Shown here piece after piece: positions 25,600 to 37,352 of a stretch of DNA of 64,000 bases. The translations under genes and the position numbers were made by a program. The stretch spans positions 3,348,001 to 3,412,000 of the forward strand of contig JACCLO010000008.1 of the NCBI GenBank assembly GCA_029448655.1. The letters are read 5' to 3'. The DNA is from Wolfiporia cocos (lineage: Eukaryota > Basidiomycota > Agaricomycetes > Polyporales > Phaeolaceae). Below the pieces are notes generated by a model, which saw nothing but the letters and a program-made list of their open reading frames with translations, was not told where the DNA came from and ran no database searches. Numbering within the stretch: position 1 is the stretch's first letter; every line of letters begins with the position of its first letter.

Positions 25600-26916
25600 T
25601 CACCGCAGAACTCCTCGCTCATCCAGCTTCGGCACCTCGGCCTTGAGTAGAGATGCCCACCGAGTCGCATCTGGTATTGCTTCGTCTGGATTTGTCCAGA
25701 ACACAAAATCAACATTACGGAGCATCTCATGGTCCTTGTGGGAGAGCGGCTCGTCCAGTTGAGGGAACAAACCCTCCCTGAGAGCAGATACAGTCTTTTC
25801 CAAGTTCTCCTCCGCACATTGGCTGTACTGAGGTCTATCCAGGACAATCAAGACCTGATGCAACTTCTTCGATACGTTGGATTCAGGGACGTGGCGCATC
25901 CAGGCATATCCGACTTCCTCAAATCCACAGGCGTGCAATGCGGCTGTCTCCAGGTTGTCGCAACATGTGAGATCGAATACAGATGCTGTCACAAGCGCAC
26001 ATTGAACGTGCATATACGCAGCGGAGGAGATCGTACAATGGACGTACCAATTGTATTGGAAATCGCATCCATCTGAAGATCCTTACCTGGTCGTAAATCA
26101 GGAGAGAGTTTGAGGTTGCGGAGGGACCGACTGCACTGCTTCAGGAGTTCATGGAGAGACTCTATGAAATTATAGATATTTGCTGTCAGAGGATGCCCAG
26201 GCATCAAAATTGAACTTCTGGATGTCAGCGACCACGCCCGCGGCACAAAGGTGCTCAATGAGCACCCTGTTGGCTTCAACATTGGAGGAGGTCTCATCGG
26301 TGGAAAAGATCACCAGGTCAGCAGCCTCACGGTTGGTGGATGTCGCGTGGCAGCAAGACTCGGGCAGGAGACTGTACTCGTGAATAGCACATTTTGGCAT
26401 CTGAGGCGGACGAGGCTGGGGAGTGCGCAGACGAGACGTCCAAACTCGAAGAGGAGCGGATGCAAGTCGCTCGGTTTTCAGATTGCATAATTGATGTCAA
26501 GACCCCAGTGGCAGCTTGCCCGCGCTCATCATGGCGAGTGTGCCCAGGTGCGGAATTGTTGTTCGTTCGTCTGCTTTTTTGACCGGACCAATCACACAGA
26601 CCAATATCGCTTGCTGCAGGAGATCTGGCCGTGCCCGCGCTCGCCTCGCATATCCTTGGGCCTGGCTCTGACCCCATAGAGTGACGTTCCGCTGCATCCA
26701 ATACCAACATCTCGGCGTCCACGCCTTGCACACGAGTGAGCATATCTGCAGCATCCAGACATTATCCCACTGCCAGTCAATAATACGCTCGCCGACTTCT
26801 GTTGGGAGCTGCAGCGGCCTTCTTGAGAATGGATTGCTTGCCGTCGGACCACCAGGGACGCGTCCGATGTGTCTCCATCCGGGCTCTGTATTTGCATCTG
26901 GGCTCTGTACTTGCAT
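25600..26916 (-). pseudogene. F-box protein relic
   Basis: Resembles the basidiomycete F-box family, adaptors that recruit proteins to SCF ubiquitin ligases. From ATG 26916 the minus strand reads into an F-box, LPTEVGERIIDWQWDNVW...CSLVCKAWTPRC, at about residues 36-68, and on to GTLAMMSAGKLPLGS and a stop at 26497. The next expected block, EFGRLVCALPSLVRLRCQ, follows within 60 nt but in another frame. Later segments (TANIYNFIESLHELL, about 26090-26180; a C-terminal stretch ending 25600) are again in different frames. One or two changes could be introns, but the stop and the apparently missing piece after AGKLP suggest decay. Confidence 0.6.
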
Positions 26917-29146
26917 CTATCCCTCAGTCGTCTCTCTCTACGGTGAAGGCGACTCACTTCTGACTTCCTGCGCCTCTCCAGCTCTCTCAAGCGTGTTATA
27001 TCTTCTTGGGACGCCCTCTCCCTCCCGCCCACTCTTATACCACAGACGTGTCTTGCTTGGCTAGTCTGACAGCACGAAGATACTGTGCTCCCTTCTGCAG
27101 CGCCAGGGACGTATCGCTGCAAACTTCCCCTGCTCCTTCTGTTGCTTTTACCGTGTCTGCATAGTCCTGACCATCCTCTCTGACCGGCGCGGCATTTCGT
27201 GGCATCTGCTTCGACCATCTTATTGTTTAAATGTGATTGGGGATTGGGGCTGTCTTGACCTATGACGGCAGAAAGCAGAATGGCCTTCCTGAGTCTGCAC
27301 AACCATCCATATGCCACCAGGACGTCCCTACAGCTCACGACGTCGCACAGCTACCCATACATACGGGACATGGACTTGGCGCGTAGCACAGCGCTTCTTT
27401 CATGTACCCACACCTCAACAGCCTGGTTGTCAGGAATAAGGCCAATCACCGCAGTTGGCACGGTTCATCGACAGAAGCGATGCATGAGCGCCAGATGACA
27501 TGATGCATCATGCCGTTGATGATCACAAGTGTACGTTCCCTGATCCCTGCTCTGTGAATGCGCCGATATATGCAGGAGTGCTTTCGAGTTTTACAACCTG
27601 AAACGCGAATGCGACTGGCAGTCCTTGCATATACTATCGTGCCCCTCCTACGGAAGGTTTATCGGCGCTTTCCGCTATGCGACCGCCCCCGTCCGGCGGC
27701 TATATCTCACATGATGCTGGCTGTTACCATTGCGCTGGCTGCGTCGTAGACGTGCGTGGGCTTCGTAACTCACAAGAAACGAGATTCAGATGAGCGGACG
27801 GGGCTCCGTGCCTGTAATAATACCATGTGGCCACCCGTCGTATTCTGTGGAGCGCTGCTATACCGGCCGTCCGCGGATAGGCCGCTGGGATGCAGTGTCA
27901 TTCGCGTTCACGTGAAGACAATTTTAAATTACAAGGATGATAGATAGGCACGTCACTAACTAAACCAAGGTCTAATACTTCCGATGTCTCTACTTGACGA
28001 GTGTAAGCAGTGTGGCGATGATTCCTACATCATAAATCGTACCGGTGTCAGCTCCTATGTACACCCTCAAACGTGTGCTAAAATTTACATCCCTACCTAG
28101 GCTCAATGTCAGCTGCCATTCTGGAATACAGCCGTTCTGTGTATAATCCCTGTTGAATAGTACGCCTTCTGCTCCGCTGTTCGTATTGCCATTTGTTAGA
28201 AGCGGACGGTGTTGTCTGTATTGGCTGCACGTAAGCAGTTGGAACATGCCGCCTCTCTAAATCCTACCTTCTTGCTTCTTTTTCGCAATTGATTCAATTT
28301 GATTGTTGCGACGCAGCAGGTACGACTACTATGCGGTAAGATTGAAGAATATTCAACGCTCTCGCTAGTCAGCAAGCGAGCATTAGTAGTAAGTCCTGGC
28401 CTCCACATCTTCACATCATGTTATCTCAAGGATAAACACCAGGTATCCTATATTATCAAAGTAACATGTCAGGGTGCCACCAATCCGAGCAATGCGGGAC
28501 CATGCTGTTCGTGGACAAATGAGAATTGCCATCAACAAAGCCCTTCGCGGCCCTCTACTTTGTCCTGAGCCACGAGGACGCCGAGACTGCATGTAAGTCG
28601 AGAGCTATCCAGCCATGTCTCGAAGCTTTTTCAAAAGGACTCGCATTGCAGCCCACGCGTCTCAATAGGGATCCCCTGCGGCGGCTGAAGCTCCGCTTGA
28701 TAGAAGGATATCCCAGTCATATTATTCACTGAAGGTGTCTCCAGGGTCAGTCAGCCGAGCACACTCGCCGTTGGATAGACGCTACATTTGGCGGGTATAA
28801 CACTGTGCGTTTGCCGCATCGCTTACTCTGTGATGGATCAGAACATCGAGACCAAGCTAATGGTGAGTGTGGCATGGACTGGAACCATGTCCGACAGAAA
28901 AATACCGATAGATACCCTTTTGACCAGCTCGTCCCAAATGAACACTGGCTTTTTGCTCAGGGGCACACCTATTGTCCGATCAAACGGACGTCTATTAAGT
29001 TGCAGCGAGCCCATGACCTGCATGAATTGGTCTGTACTTCCGTACTCATTTTGTTTGTATTGTGAAACCCTTCCGGGGTCCTATATCGAAAGGCATAAAA
29101 GGCTGGATCATCTGGTACTCGCCTCAACAGCAAGACCACAGAAGAA
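26917..29146. other. no recognisable gene
   Basis: Only short frames without domains. The 300 bases before 29147 would carry the promoter of the secreted-protein gene; I see no distinctive box. Confidence 0.35.
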
Positions 29147-30018
29147 ATGAAACTGCTCATCTCCCTATCCTCGTTTGCGGCTCTGACAATTACGTGCCAT
29201 GCATTCGTCTCTCCTAGTAGCGCACTGCAGAGTACGCATTACTTTTGACGCAATTGTCGCGGGATCTACAGCTGACCAACTCACAGAACGCGATGTATGC
29301 GCGGATGGAGTCGTTACTTCGACCTCTACCATCGCTGTGGGCGACAAGATTGTGGATGTTTCCACCGTGAACTGCCCTGCCTCAATCAAATCACGTTTCG
29401 CCAGTAAGAGGGAGTCGAGCGTAACAGTCAATGTATGCGATGCCATGTGTAAGTCGCCATACGCGAACACTTGATATGTGGCAATGCTTGCGAGCGTTAC
29501 CGACAGGCTCGAACTCTTGCAACAGCGACTCCGGCAACCAGCCCCCGTCGAAAAGTGACTGCGGTACCATTGTTAACGCCATCGAAATAATGAGTGGCTC
29601 TGGCACTATGGGTACATCCAATAATCCTCTAATATGCCTGTGGCGACATGTTGATTTACTCCTTGGCGCAGACTCAACGTTCAACGTTGAACCCGGCGAC
29701 ATGATGCAACTCACATACAATACATGCCGTTTCTTCTTCGAGAATATGAGCGGCAACACGCTCGAATACTGTTGGGACGCGCTCGTATGTTCTTCTCCTG
29801 TCTGCTGAAGTGCTCGTCGAGTCTCAACTGGGTTTGTGGAAAGTCCGACATGGCATCTGCTACAGTCACTGAGTGTTTCCTGTCGACGCAGACCCTCTAC
29901 TCTGAGGGCCTCTGCCAGGCCTCCAGCGGAATGTGGGCTGTGGGGTGAGTGGCGTTCGCGCAAACTGATGATTTCGACCCTTCATTTGATATCATTCCAT
30001 AGGGCCGCTCATGCCTAA
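29147..30018 (+). CDS. small secreted cysteine-rich protein, hypothetical
   Basis: Unrecognised family. ATG 29147 begins a clear secretion signal (MKLLISLSSFAALTITCHA, hydrophobic core then a small-residue cleavage site), so the product should enter the secretory pathway. Exons that keep one frame are 29147-29231, 29272-29448, 29507-29611, 29672-29784, 29844-29944 and 30003-30018 (597 nt, 198 residues). The mature part is cysteine-rich, with short blocks such as FFENMSGNTLEYCWD and EGLCQASSGMWAVG, suggesting a compact disulphide-bonded protein. The first intron would be only 40 nt; reading through the last donor instead ends the protein at 29948. The 29612-29671 intron is a multiple of three, so its retention would also stay open. 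No enzymatic motif is visible. Confidence 0.6.
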
Positions 30019-31697
30019 GCTCCACAATTAGCTCAGATGATCTCACGTATTCTTGGACTTCAGCTGTGACGAGAAAGTCATGGGAGTGTTTACTTTCTAT
30101 GAGCCTCCGGTAGTATCGGGTGCGTTTTACGTTCGTGTGTATTGTGGCTTGGCATGTAGTATGGTGTACCTGTGCCGCTGTGCGGCGCGAATACTGAACA
30201 ACGTCGATTTCTATGATACAGCATTGGACAGCAAAGCGGTATCGTTGCGCACTTGCACCCGTGTATGAGTGACAAGGAGTGCAGTTCCTGCGCGCGGGCG
30301 CGGTAAATGAAACGCAAACGCGTGGGTGCGTGGGGGTCGTTGTTTGATGCAGCCGGCGGCAGTCTACATGGCAATTTGACGCGGCCACGTGATGTGCGAT
30401 CACATTCCTGTCGAGCGCTGTCGCCTTGGATTCCGGTCATAGTATTTGTGCCAACATGATCAGCGGCACCTCACGAATACTACGAATTCCAGCCAGTCTC
30501 GTCCCTTGTACCTTGAGGTATTTTGAGATCCACTGCTAACGTAAAATCTGCACAACGTCGGTACTACAGCTACATCGTACTGTGGCATGAGCAGCACGCG
30601 CACGCATCCTCCTGCCCATTCCAGGCCCAGTGAGGACATGAGTATATCAGCATCTCTCATGCTGTGTATCGCATCCGGCATGCAACACTCGGCAGGAGTG
30701 CGCTTCATGGGCATACCCGAGTAGATCCAAGTGTGGGCTCGGTGCTGATGCGATGAGGCGCAGGGACTGACCGTATATAGAGTGAATGCAGGGAAGTCCA
30801 AGCGTGCAGGCGTGTGGCGTAATAGAGATAGGCGCACGCCATGATGGCGCGGTTTGCCTGTGGGCGAGGGACTGCCACAGTCCCTATGCAGCCCATCGCT
30901 ATCCGCGATGGTCTTGTGAGAGATTATTCCGTCTGATCTGACTGTCCTCTGTCATCAATCATGAATGTTCGGGGAAATGATGTATTTACCCAGGATACAG
31001 CATGGCGAATGCGAATTCAATTCCTTGACTGAACGATCCGGAGCCTTGCGCATTTGCTGCTTTGATTCTCCCACTGGGTCTCATGGAAGGAAAGTGAGCG
31101 CCGCGCGGTGTTTGGACATCTGCCATGCTCTCGCGCATATGAACAGACAGTTACTATCAGCACCAGTCGCACCCCAGCGTATGGCTGACCGAATTGGACG
31201 TGTGTATCTTACTAGACCCATCTGCTATTTCCAAATGACCGTGATGAAGAGGTGCTGGGACGTAACGAGGACTACTTCAGTGCTTGATCGAGGTGTCTTT
31301 CGGCGTGTCCTGATTTAGGCCATTCTAACATCAACGTGCAGGACACTACAGCTTCATGTTTTCACACAACCAGGGATTCATTACCTGTCACTCAGCAGTG
31401 CTGCCAGCCTGCACCGTCCGTAACATGGAGCTTCTTGTGTTAGCATGTCTCTATACGCACACAGTACAGAACGGTGCGCATCGGGCGGCGGGGGGTACTC
31501 ACCACCACACTAACGAGCCATCCGTGCGTGCGCGCGTGCGTGAGCCGGACCGCAGCGCTCACGGTGTGGCGCATTCAATGCTGTTGTTAACGAACACATG
31601 TGGCACATAGCCATAGATCAATTGATCGAGCTCGCCACAGGCGGTATTCTTACATCTACAAAGAGCATCCCACTGTCGCACTGCTGATGTCGCCGGC
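30019..31697. other. no recognisable gene
   Basis: Frames in this stretch lack domains and consistent splice sites. The right edge is the 3' end of the minus-strand dehydrogenase gene at 31698. Confidence 0.35.
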
Positions 31698-32674
31698 TCA
31701 CCAGGGGTGCTGCGTGCCGTTGTACCTGAAAAACTTGCCCGAGTCGGCGGTCGTAAGGCGCGTGACGACGGAGAGGATGCCGGAGACGCTCTCGGCGGGC
31801 TCGAGGACTGCTCCGGGGCCGCCCATCGCTGAGGCGGGAGTGAGCGAGGGCGTCATAAGGGATGACAGGGAAAACGAAAGGCGGACGTGATGTGAGATGA
31901 GAGAGGACGGGACGCACCGGTCTTGACCCACCCGGGGTCGAGCACGATCGCGATAAAGTCGGGGCGCGCGCGGGCCTGCTTGTACGTCTGTGCGGACATC
32001 GCACCACGTCATGCGAGTGCTGATACAGAGCAGAGGGGCACGCACGAGCATGTTCAGCGCGGTCTTGCTGACGCTGTAGGACGTGCACTTGGCGCCGATG
32101 TCGAGGCCGATGCTCGCGAGCCCGCTCGTCGCGTTCACGATCACCTTGCGGCGGCCGCGCTCAATGAGCGGGAGGCAGAGTTGGGTGAGGAGCGCGGGCG
32201 CGCCGACGTTGATCTGGAGGATGTCGAGCAGCTCGGGGTACGAGAAGTCGAACGGCGAGTCGTCCGTCGGGTTCTGCGGGGCGGCTCAGTGCGTGCGGCG
32301 CGAGGCATCGGCAAGGAGCGTACCACGGCGGCGTTGTTGTAGAGGTAGTCGACCCCGCGCTCACCGAGGATGGCCTGCACGGCAGGGACGCACGCGCGGA
32401 TGGAGGCCTCGCTGCTCACGTCGAGTGCGACGACGTGCACCGCGCCCTTGACGGCGCCGCTCGTGTCGCGCTGGAGGGCGTACAGGTCGGACGCGGCATC
32501 GGGCGTGCGGCAGGCGGCGATGACGGTGTGTGTCGGCGCGGCGGAGGCGAGGAGCTGGCGGGTGAGCTCGAGACCGATGCCGCGGTTCGCGCTGGAGGAA
32601 GGTCAGTGCGGGCAGGCGTGCGGGCGGAGGACGCACCCGGTGATGAGCCAGGTGTAGGACTCTGAGGAGGACAT
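31698..32674 (-). CDS. short-chain dehydrogenase/reductase (SDR3), five exons
   Basis: Predicted NAD(P)-dependent oxidoreductase, paralogue of SDR2 and SDR4; substrate unknown. Minus-strand exons are 32674-32637, 32591-32324, 32273-32046, 31987-31918 and 31828-31698 (735 nt, 244 residues). Motifs: TGANRGIG at about 12-19, NNAA in place of the usual NNAG, NATSGLAS around the catalytic serine, YSVSK as the YxxxK active site, and a C-terminus ending NGTQHPW. Its last two exons are 70 and 131 nt, exactly as in SDR2. It is more GC-rich in the third base than its neighbours, which explains the many long shadow frames here. It lies 551 bp from SDR4 on the same strand, a likely tandem duplication. 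Confidence 0.88.
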
Positions 32675-32833
32675 CGTGGGCGAGTGCCCGCGGGAGGCGG
32701 AGAGAAGGGAATTATACGGGCATGGAGGACGCAGCGACGGGCCATCCTCGGCTTTGTGGCATGATAGGCGCGCGTGCCACAGGTGCCGGAGAAACCTCGG
32801 AGACTGCGTGATCGTTCTTATCGCGTAGTTGGA

Positions 32834-33090
32834 TGCGATACCATCGTGTGCGCCGTGCACCGTGCCAGAGGACGCTGAGCGAGTGCTCTATACGTGCATC
32901 GCCTGCTCCGTCCCATGCTCCGCGCCCACCTCAACGCTCGTATAACAACCTCCTCGGTGCCTGCGCTGTTCTGCCACACAGGTGTGTATCTTCCTCATGC
33001 TCTGGAGGTAGTGCGGCGCCCTCTACCCGCCTGCTGCATATTGTTCTTGTCCGGCGCAGCCTGTCTGAGGATCTCTCATACATCCAGCAC
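32834..33090 (+). repeat. duplicated segment, partner at 62936-63370
   Basis: Shares ACCATCGTGTGCGCCGT, GTGCTC(T/A)ATACGTGCATC, CTGCTCCG and CCGCACAGGT-type landmarks with 62936-63370, in the same order but with a longer spacer there. No ORF is conserved between the copies, and it lies in the upstream region of SDR3. It may be a repeat unit or a duplicated promoter region. Confidence 0.5.
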
Positions 33091-33224
33091 ATCCAGCCCG
33101 CAAATCGGTCGACGAGGTACGTGCTACTCTGAGCTAAATACCCGATACCTGCCTTCCGCACCGCCGTCGCCGTGCGCTATCCGCCCGCCATCGCGCCGCG
33201 CTGTTGCTCCTCGTCACGGCTGCG

Positions 33225-34149
33225 CTACCAAGGAAGAATCTCCCCGGAGTAGTTAAAAAACTTGCCGGAGTCCTTCGCAACAGACGTCACGACCTGTATT
33301 TGCTGGGCAACACTCTCATGCGGCTCGAGTGCTGCAGATGGACCGCCCATATCTTTTTGCAGTGAGCACCATGCACCACAATTGGTACGTCGCCGTACCT
33401 GTTTTCGTCCATCCAGGATCAAGAGCAATCACCGTGATATTTGGCTTTGCTGCCGCTTGCTTGTAGGTCTGAACACTCGATCTACGTCAGCTACATGGCA
33501 CGCCTTTAGGGAGTAGCACTAGTAGGGCGCACAAGCATATTCAGTGCAGCTTTGCTGATGGAGTACGCAGCCAGATCTGGACCCTTATCCACTCCGATGC
33601 TTCCGAATGAGCTCGATACGTTCACAATTACTTTGCGTGCACTCCGCTCGACGAGCGGGAGATACACCTTCGAGATGAGGGCAGGTGCAACGACGTTCGT
33701 TCGAAGAATTCGCAGGAGATCCTCTGGTTTGATATTGAAGGCGTCGTCTTCATTGTCCTGGACGAAGTGCATCGATTGTGAAATATGAAGGCAAGATAGC
33801 ATGAAACATACAACGTACAATGCCAGCATTGTTATAGAGATAATCTATGCCTTTCTCCTTAACAATGTCCTCGACAATCTGAACCGATGCATATATGGAT
33901 TCTTCGTCGGTGACGTCGAGCTGTACAATGTGCAGCATTCCGATGGCGCCGTATCTCAAGTCCTGCAATGCGGTGGCGCGATCAGGGCTCCTGCATGTCG
34001 CGATGACGATGTTGCTCGACTCTGAAGCAAGTTGTTTGACGAGCTCAAACCCGAGGCCGCGCGAGCATCTACAGACATTGATTGGCACGGATAACTCAAA
34101 ACGTACAGTATACGTAGACTCACCCCGTCACAAGCCAAGTAACGGACAT
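33225..34149 (-). CDS. short-chain dehydrogenase/reductase (SDR4), five exons
   Basis: Predicted NAD(P)-dependent oxidoreductase; substrate unknown. Minus-strand exons are 34149-34124, 34068-33819, 33757-33533, 33468-33399 and 33352-33225 (699 nt, 232 residues). Motifs: TGCSRGLG at about 8-15, NNAG, NVSSSFGS with the catalytic serine, YSISK as the YxxxK active site, C-terminus SGEILPW. Exons of 250, 225 and 70 nt equal those of SDR2, and the protein is closer to SDR2 than to its neighbour SDR3. All five exons and four GT-AG introns are intact, so the gene is probably functional. The start MSVTWLVTG leads directly into the cofactor loop. Confidence 0.88.
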
Positions 34150-35897
34150 AGTACACGACGTACTGTGTAGTACTTATGGTGGATCAATATTGCTGAGGAC
34201 AAGTGCTTGCGGACTCTTGCTGATGCTGACCTATCCGATAAGCATTTGAGCATTGATCTCTCGATTTGCCAGTTATGCTCAGAGTGTGGATTAGCGCTTG
34301 AGCAGTCAATTTCTCGGCACGAAGCACTATAGATTCATACACCATCGAGATCTATGTTAGACCGCGATCGCTGATCTGTGCTGTACTGACAAGTCCGGGG
34401 GTTGCGATGGATGGATCAGTTCTGGTCATGGCCCAAGAGATCATCAAAGGCGCCTGCAAAGGCGCCCCTGCCTGGGCAGGACCGCACTAACTCAAGCGCT
34501 CACCAGGGAGCGTTAACTCCAACCCTTCACACTCCAACCCTTCACTGGGAGAACGGGAGTACGCCAGAGAACCCAGACTGAAGATCAGTCGAGTGGTGGG
34601 GCTGGGGCATTCCTGGTAACGAGCTAGGTATGTTATTTGGTAGCGACATGCTGGAAAATGTGTGTCCCAAAAGGCTTCTACATGCGCATGGTGGGAGTAA
34701 ACAGTTGAGCGAGGAAAGCCCATTCTCGGCGTTGTGGCGACATAGGCGCGCCGCGCGCCTGCCACAGTTCAACGTTGAGCACGCACTTGGCTCACAGCCT
34801 TTTTTTAAATACTTATTGCCCGCTCGGATGCAATGATCTAGGCCCTTCTGCGCATACCGGTGCCAATATACACCCGCTGTTCCATGCCCGCCACATCAAC
34901 CTGTCAAGCAAGTGGTCACCGCCACGTGTAGTCCCTCAGTGCTGGGCACGGGTGATGTGCATGCGCCTGGCGCCACCTTCTGCGTGCAGCCGGTCGTATG
35001 GCGTGCCATCGTCCCCCGTTGCCAGATGAATGGCATGTGCCCGCCTGCGTGTTTGCTTGGAAACGCCTGGCGTGGCGTCTCTGGCTCAGTATACTCTTAC
35101 ATCGCTGCCCATGAGCGGTCGGTTCCCAGTTTTGGAACAAATGTCTACGGACAATAATCTTTTACAAAAAGAAATGCGTTGCAATTTACGATTGGCGGCG
35201 GATGGTTACTGCATTTGATGATGTCTACGGCAGCAGTCATCAATAGACGCGCTGTAGAAGTATGCTGGGAAGGCTCCATGGTGCGACAAATTCCTTGACA
35301 TCACCAAATAGGCAGGGGCACCGCCTCTTACAGTTCAGTTTGTACCACTGCAATCAGCTGCCGCAGCGAACAGCTTTCAAAAACTCGAGGGATCAAAGCC
35401 TACCACTGCAAACTCTGCTCGCAATTTAGACGGTCAGATCTATTGAAAGTCATCTCCATCAAAGATATCGAGCGGGCCACCGTATATCGCAATGGCTGCA
35501 AGGAGTCATGTACGGCATCTCAAGACCTATGGCAGTACTGATACGAGGCCAGTGTCATCCACCTAGGTCAATGCGTCTGATGACACTGACCTCCTCGCAG
35601 CTACCCCATAACGAGCGTTGGGACGACCGACGACATCCGTCGAACACACCACTGGTGGCAAGAGCTGACCACGCACCGTTATCATGAGCGAGTGCACGTC
35701 TATCAGGTGCTTACCGCGATACTGGCACCGAACTACGTAAAGCCAACACACCTCCATAGGTCTCTTTGCGAAAATTATGGGCTAGATGTGAAGAGACTTA
35801 CACTACCGTGATGGGTTCAGGCATCATCGATCCCGATGTGTCATCTGAATTACTCAGTCAACGATGCAGGTTTCGTAAAATTCTTTTCCAGTGCTTC
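34150..35897. other. intergenic, with a promoter-like segment shared with SDR3
   Basis: No gene recognised. A segment at about 34718-34772 (TTCTCGGCGTTGTGGC...CATAGGCGCGC...GCCACAG) resembles 32742-32782 upstream of SDR3 in the same orientation relative to the gene, suggesting upstream DNA was copied with the tandem SDR genes. The motif ACTCCAACCCTTCAC is repeated near 34516-34546. The right edge is the truncated Copia LTR. Confidence 0.4.
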
Positions 35898-36234
35898 CCG
35901 TAGTCCTTATCTGGTTACTCAGCTGCCCACTACTGTTTTACCGCCTTTCCGTTTCGTCCCGCACGTTTCGCTGGCACCGTAGAGTACTTATACCGCTGCC
36001 TGCATCCGCTGACCCTCAGTCTTGCACTCTTGCCCGAGCGCACCGTACTGAGGGTAAGCACAATACCATTACGTCGCACTATGTTCGTTACATTGATTGC
36101 ACTCCTGTATTTAGACATACGTCGTCTACCTACAGGTACAGATATATTAGTCTTGCACTCTTGCCCGAGCGCACCGTACTGAGGACATACGTCGTCTACC
36201 TACAGGTATTCGCCGTAACACGCACGCGCTCTCA
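35898..36234 (+). repeat. Copia 5' LTR, truncated
   Basis: Homologous to 60273-60740 apart from one missing 131-bp internal unit and very few base changes (for example CGCCGTAAC versus CGCCATAAC). It ends CTCTCA. It holds one full 131-bp unit (36019-36149) and part of a second. Confidence 0.9.
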
Positions 36235-36250
36235 TAGGTTATGAGCCCTG
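36235..36250 (+). promoter_or_regulatory. Copia primer binding site, half-tRNA type
   Basis: Two bases after the LTR end, GGTTATGAGCCC (36237-36248) is complementary to the anticodon arm of initiator methionine tRNA (GGGCTCATAACC). This is the half-tRNA priming known for Drosophila copia and yeast Ty5, not priming from the tRNA 3' end. Confidence 0.75.
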
Positions 36251-36597
36251 TGCGAGGCCTTAACTAGCAAGACTCATCGCACAGGAAATTCCTGTTCTAG
36301 TTTCTTTCCACTTGTCGCTATCACCCGCAGCACCATGTCATCGTCGTCCTCGCCGCCCCTGTCCGACCTCATTAGCGGTTTTGAGAAGCTCGATCCGAAA
36401 GGCAAGAATTGGCTCGTGTTCGAGCAGCAGTTCACCATTGCTGTTCGCCACAAGGAGGCCTGGGATCACTTTGATGGGTCGTCCAAGAAGCCAATTGCGG
36501 CTGACCTGGACAAGCCCACGAAGGCAGAGAAGGATGCCATTGCGGGGTGGGAGAAGAAGGAGAATACCGCCCTCTATCTGCTCACACTCAAGGTCGC

Positions 36598-37306
36598 TGT
36601 TACGGTTATTTTGATTTTTCGAATATCGGCAGAACTCACCATCGGGCGAATACGATACAGGGACTTGTTGCGCAACCAACCCACCTGGCTATTCGTGACT
36701 CTACTGGGCGCATCCCCAGTTGTACTAGTTTGTAGGGCGTGTTTCATCATTGGCAGATCCAACTCTGCCCCCCGTTTCATGTTTATCATTTATTAGCTGA
36801 TAGATGGCGTTCAACCGCCATCATTCCTAACTATCGTCTCGGATATATCACTACATACTTATCAAACGTTTGATACTATAGCGTAGATAGTAGCGGTGAC
36901 ATCTGGGACAGGTCCGACCCCTGGAAGCTAACGTAGTATATAAACTCATGTACTTACTGTCGAGGCTCTTCAGCTCGACCTTGTTGTACAAACAAGAAGT
37001 CTTATACTCGTTCTCAAACGTAGGAAACTACGCTCAGTATTTCTCTCTCGAGCGACCGAACGACTAAGTCCTCGAAGTGCACACTGACTTCTCGGACTTA
37101 GGCGAGTCTTATATTCTATTCGACTCGCACCTGAACAGATTATATCCTCTAACGCGTATTGGATATTAACCGATCTCCTAAGAACTTCACTTAGGATCCG
37201 AAGGCATCTAACGAGTATTTGCCTTGCATACGGCGACAAGCCTACGTGCAGAAGAACGATCTATATTCGCGACTCGAATATACGAACGGGTATTCGACCC
37301 GTAACA
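36598..37306 (+). repeat. Gypsy family C 5' LTR
   Basis: 709 bp, TGTTACGG...CCGTAACA. It contains TATATAA at 36937-36943 and the predicted transcript start AGCTCGACCTT at 36972-36982. Confidence 0.95.
36937..36982 (+). promoter_or_regulatory. family C LTR core promoter and predicted transcript start
   Basis: TATATAA (36937-36943) lies 35 bases before AGCTCGACCTT (36972-36982). The latter is the exact 11-nt complement of the primer binding site after the LTR, which in Tf1-type elements marks the mRNA 5' end. Confidence 0.6.
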
Positions 37307-37307
37307 G

Positions 37308-37318
37308 AAGGTCGAGCT
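37308..37318 (+). promoter_or_regulatory. family C primer binding site, self-priming type
   Basis: AAGGTCGAGCT, one base after the LTR end, is the exact reverse complement of AGCTCGACCTT at 36972-36982. It does not look like a tRNA 3' end complement (no TGG start). The 11-nt match and its position mirror the Tf1/sushi self-priming system. Confidence 0.65.
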
Positions 37319-37352
37319 CATCACACCCTCACCTACCACGGTGTAAGGGCAC

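Noticed and set aside
26592..27338. 248-codon Arg-rich frame upstream of the F-box relic
   Set aside because: Overlaps the F-box coding frame antiparallel in phase and shows no domain; a shadow frame.
31618..32745. Several long Arg/Ala/Pro-rich frames on both strands
   Set aside because: Shadows of the GC-rich SDR3 exons.
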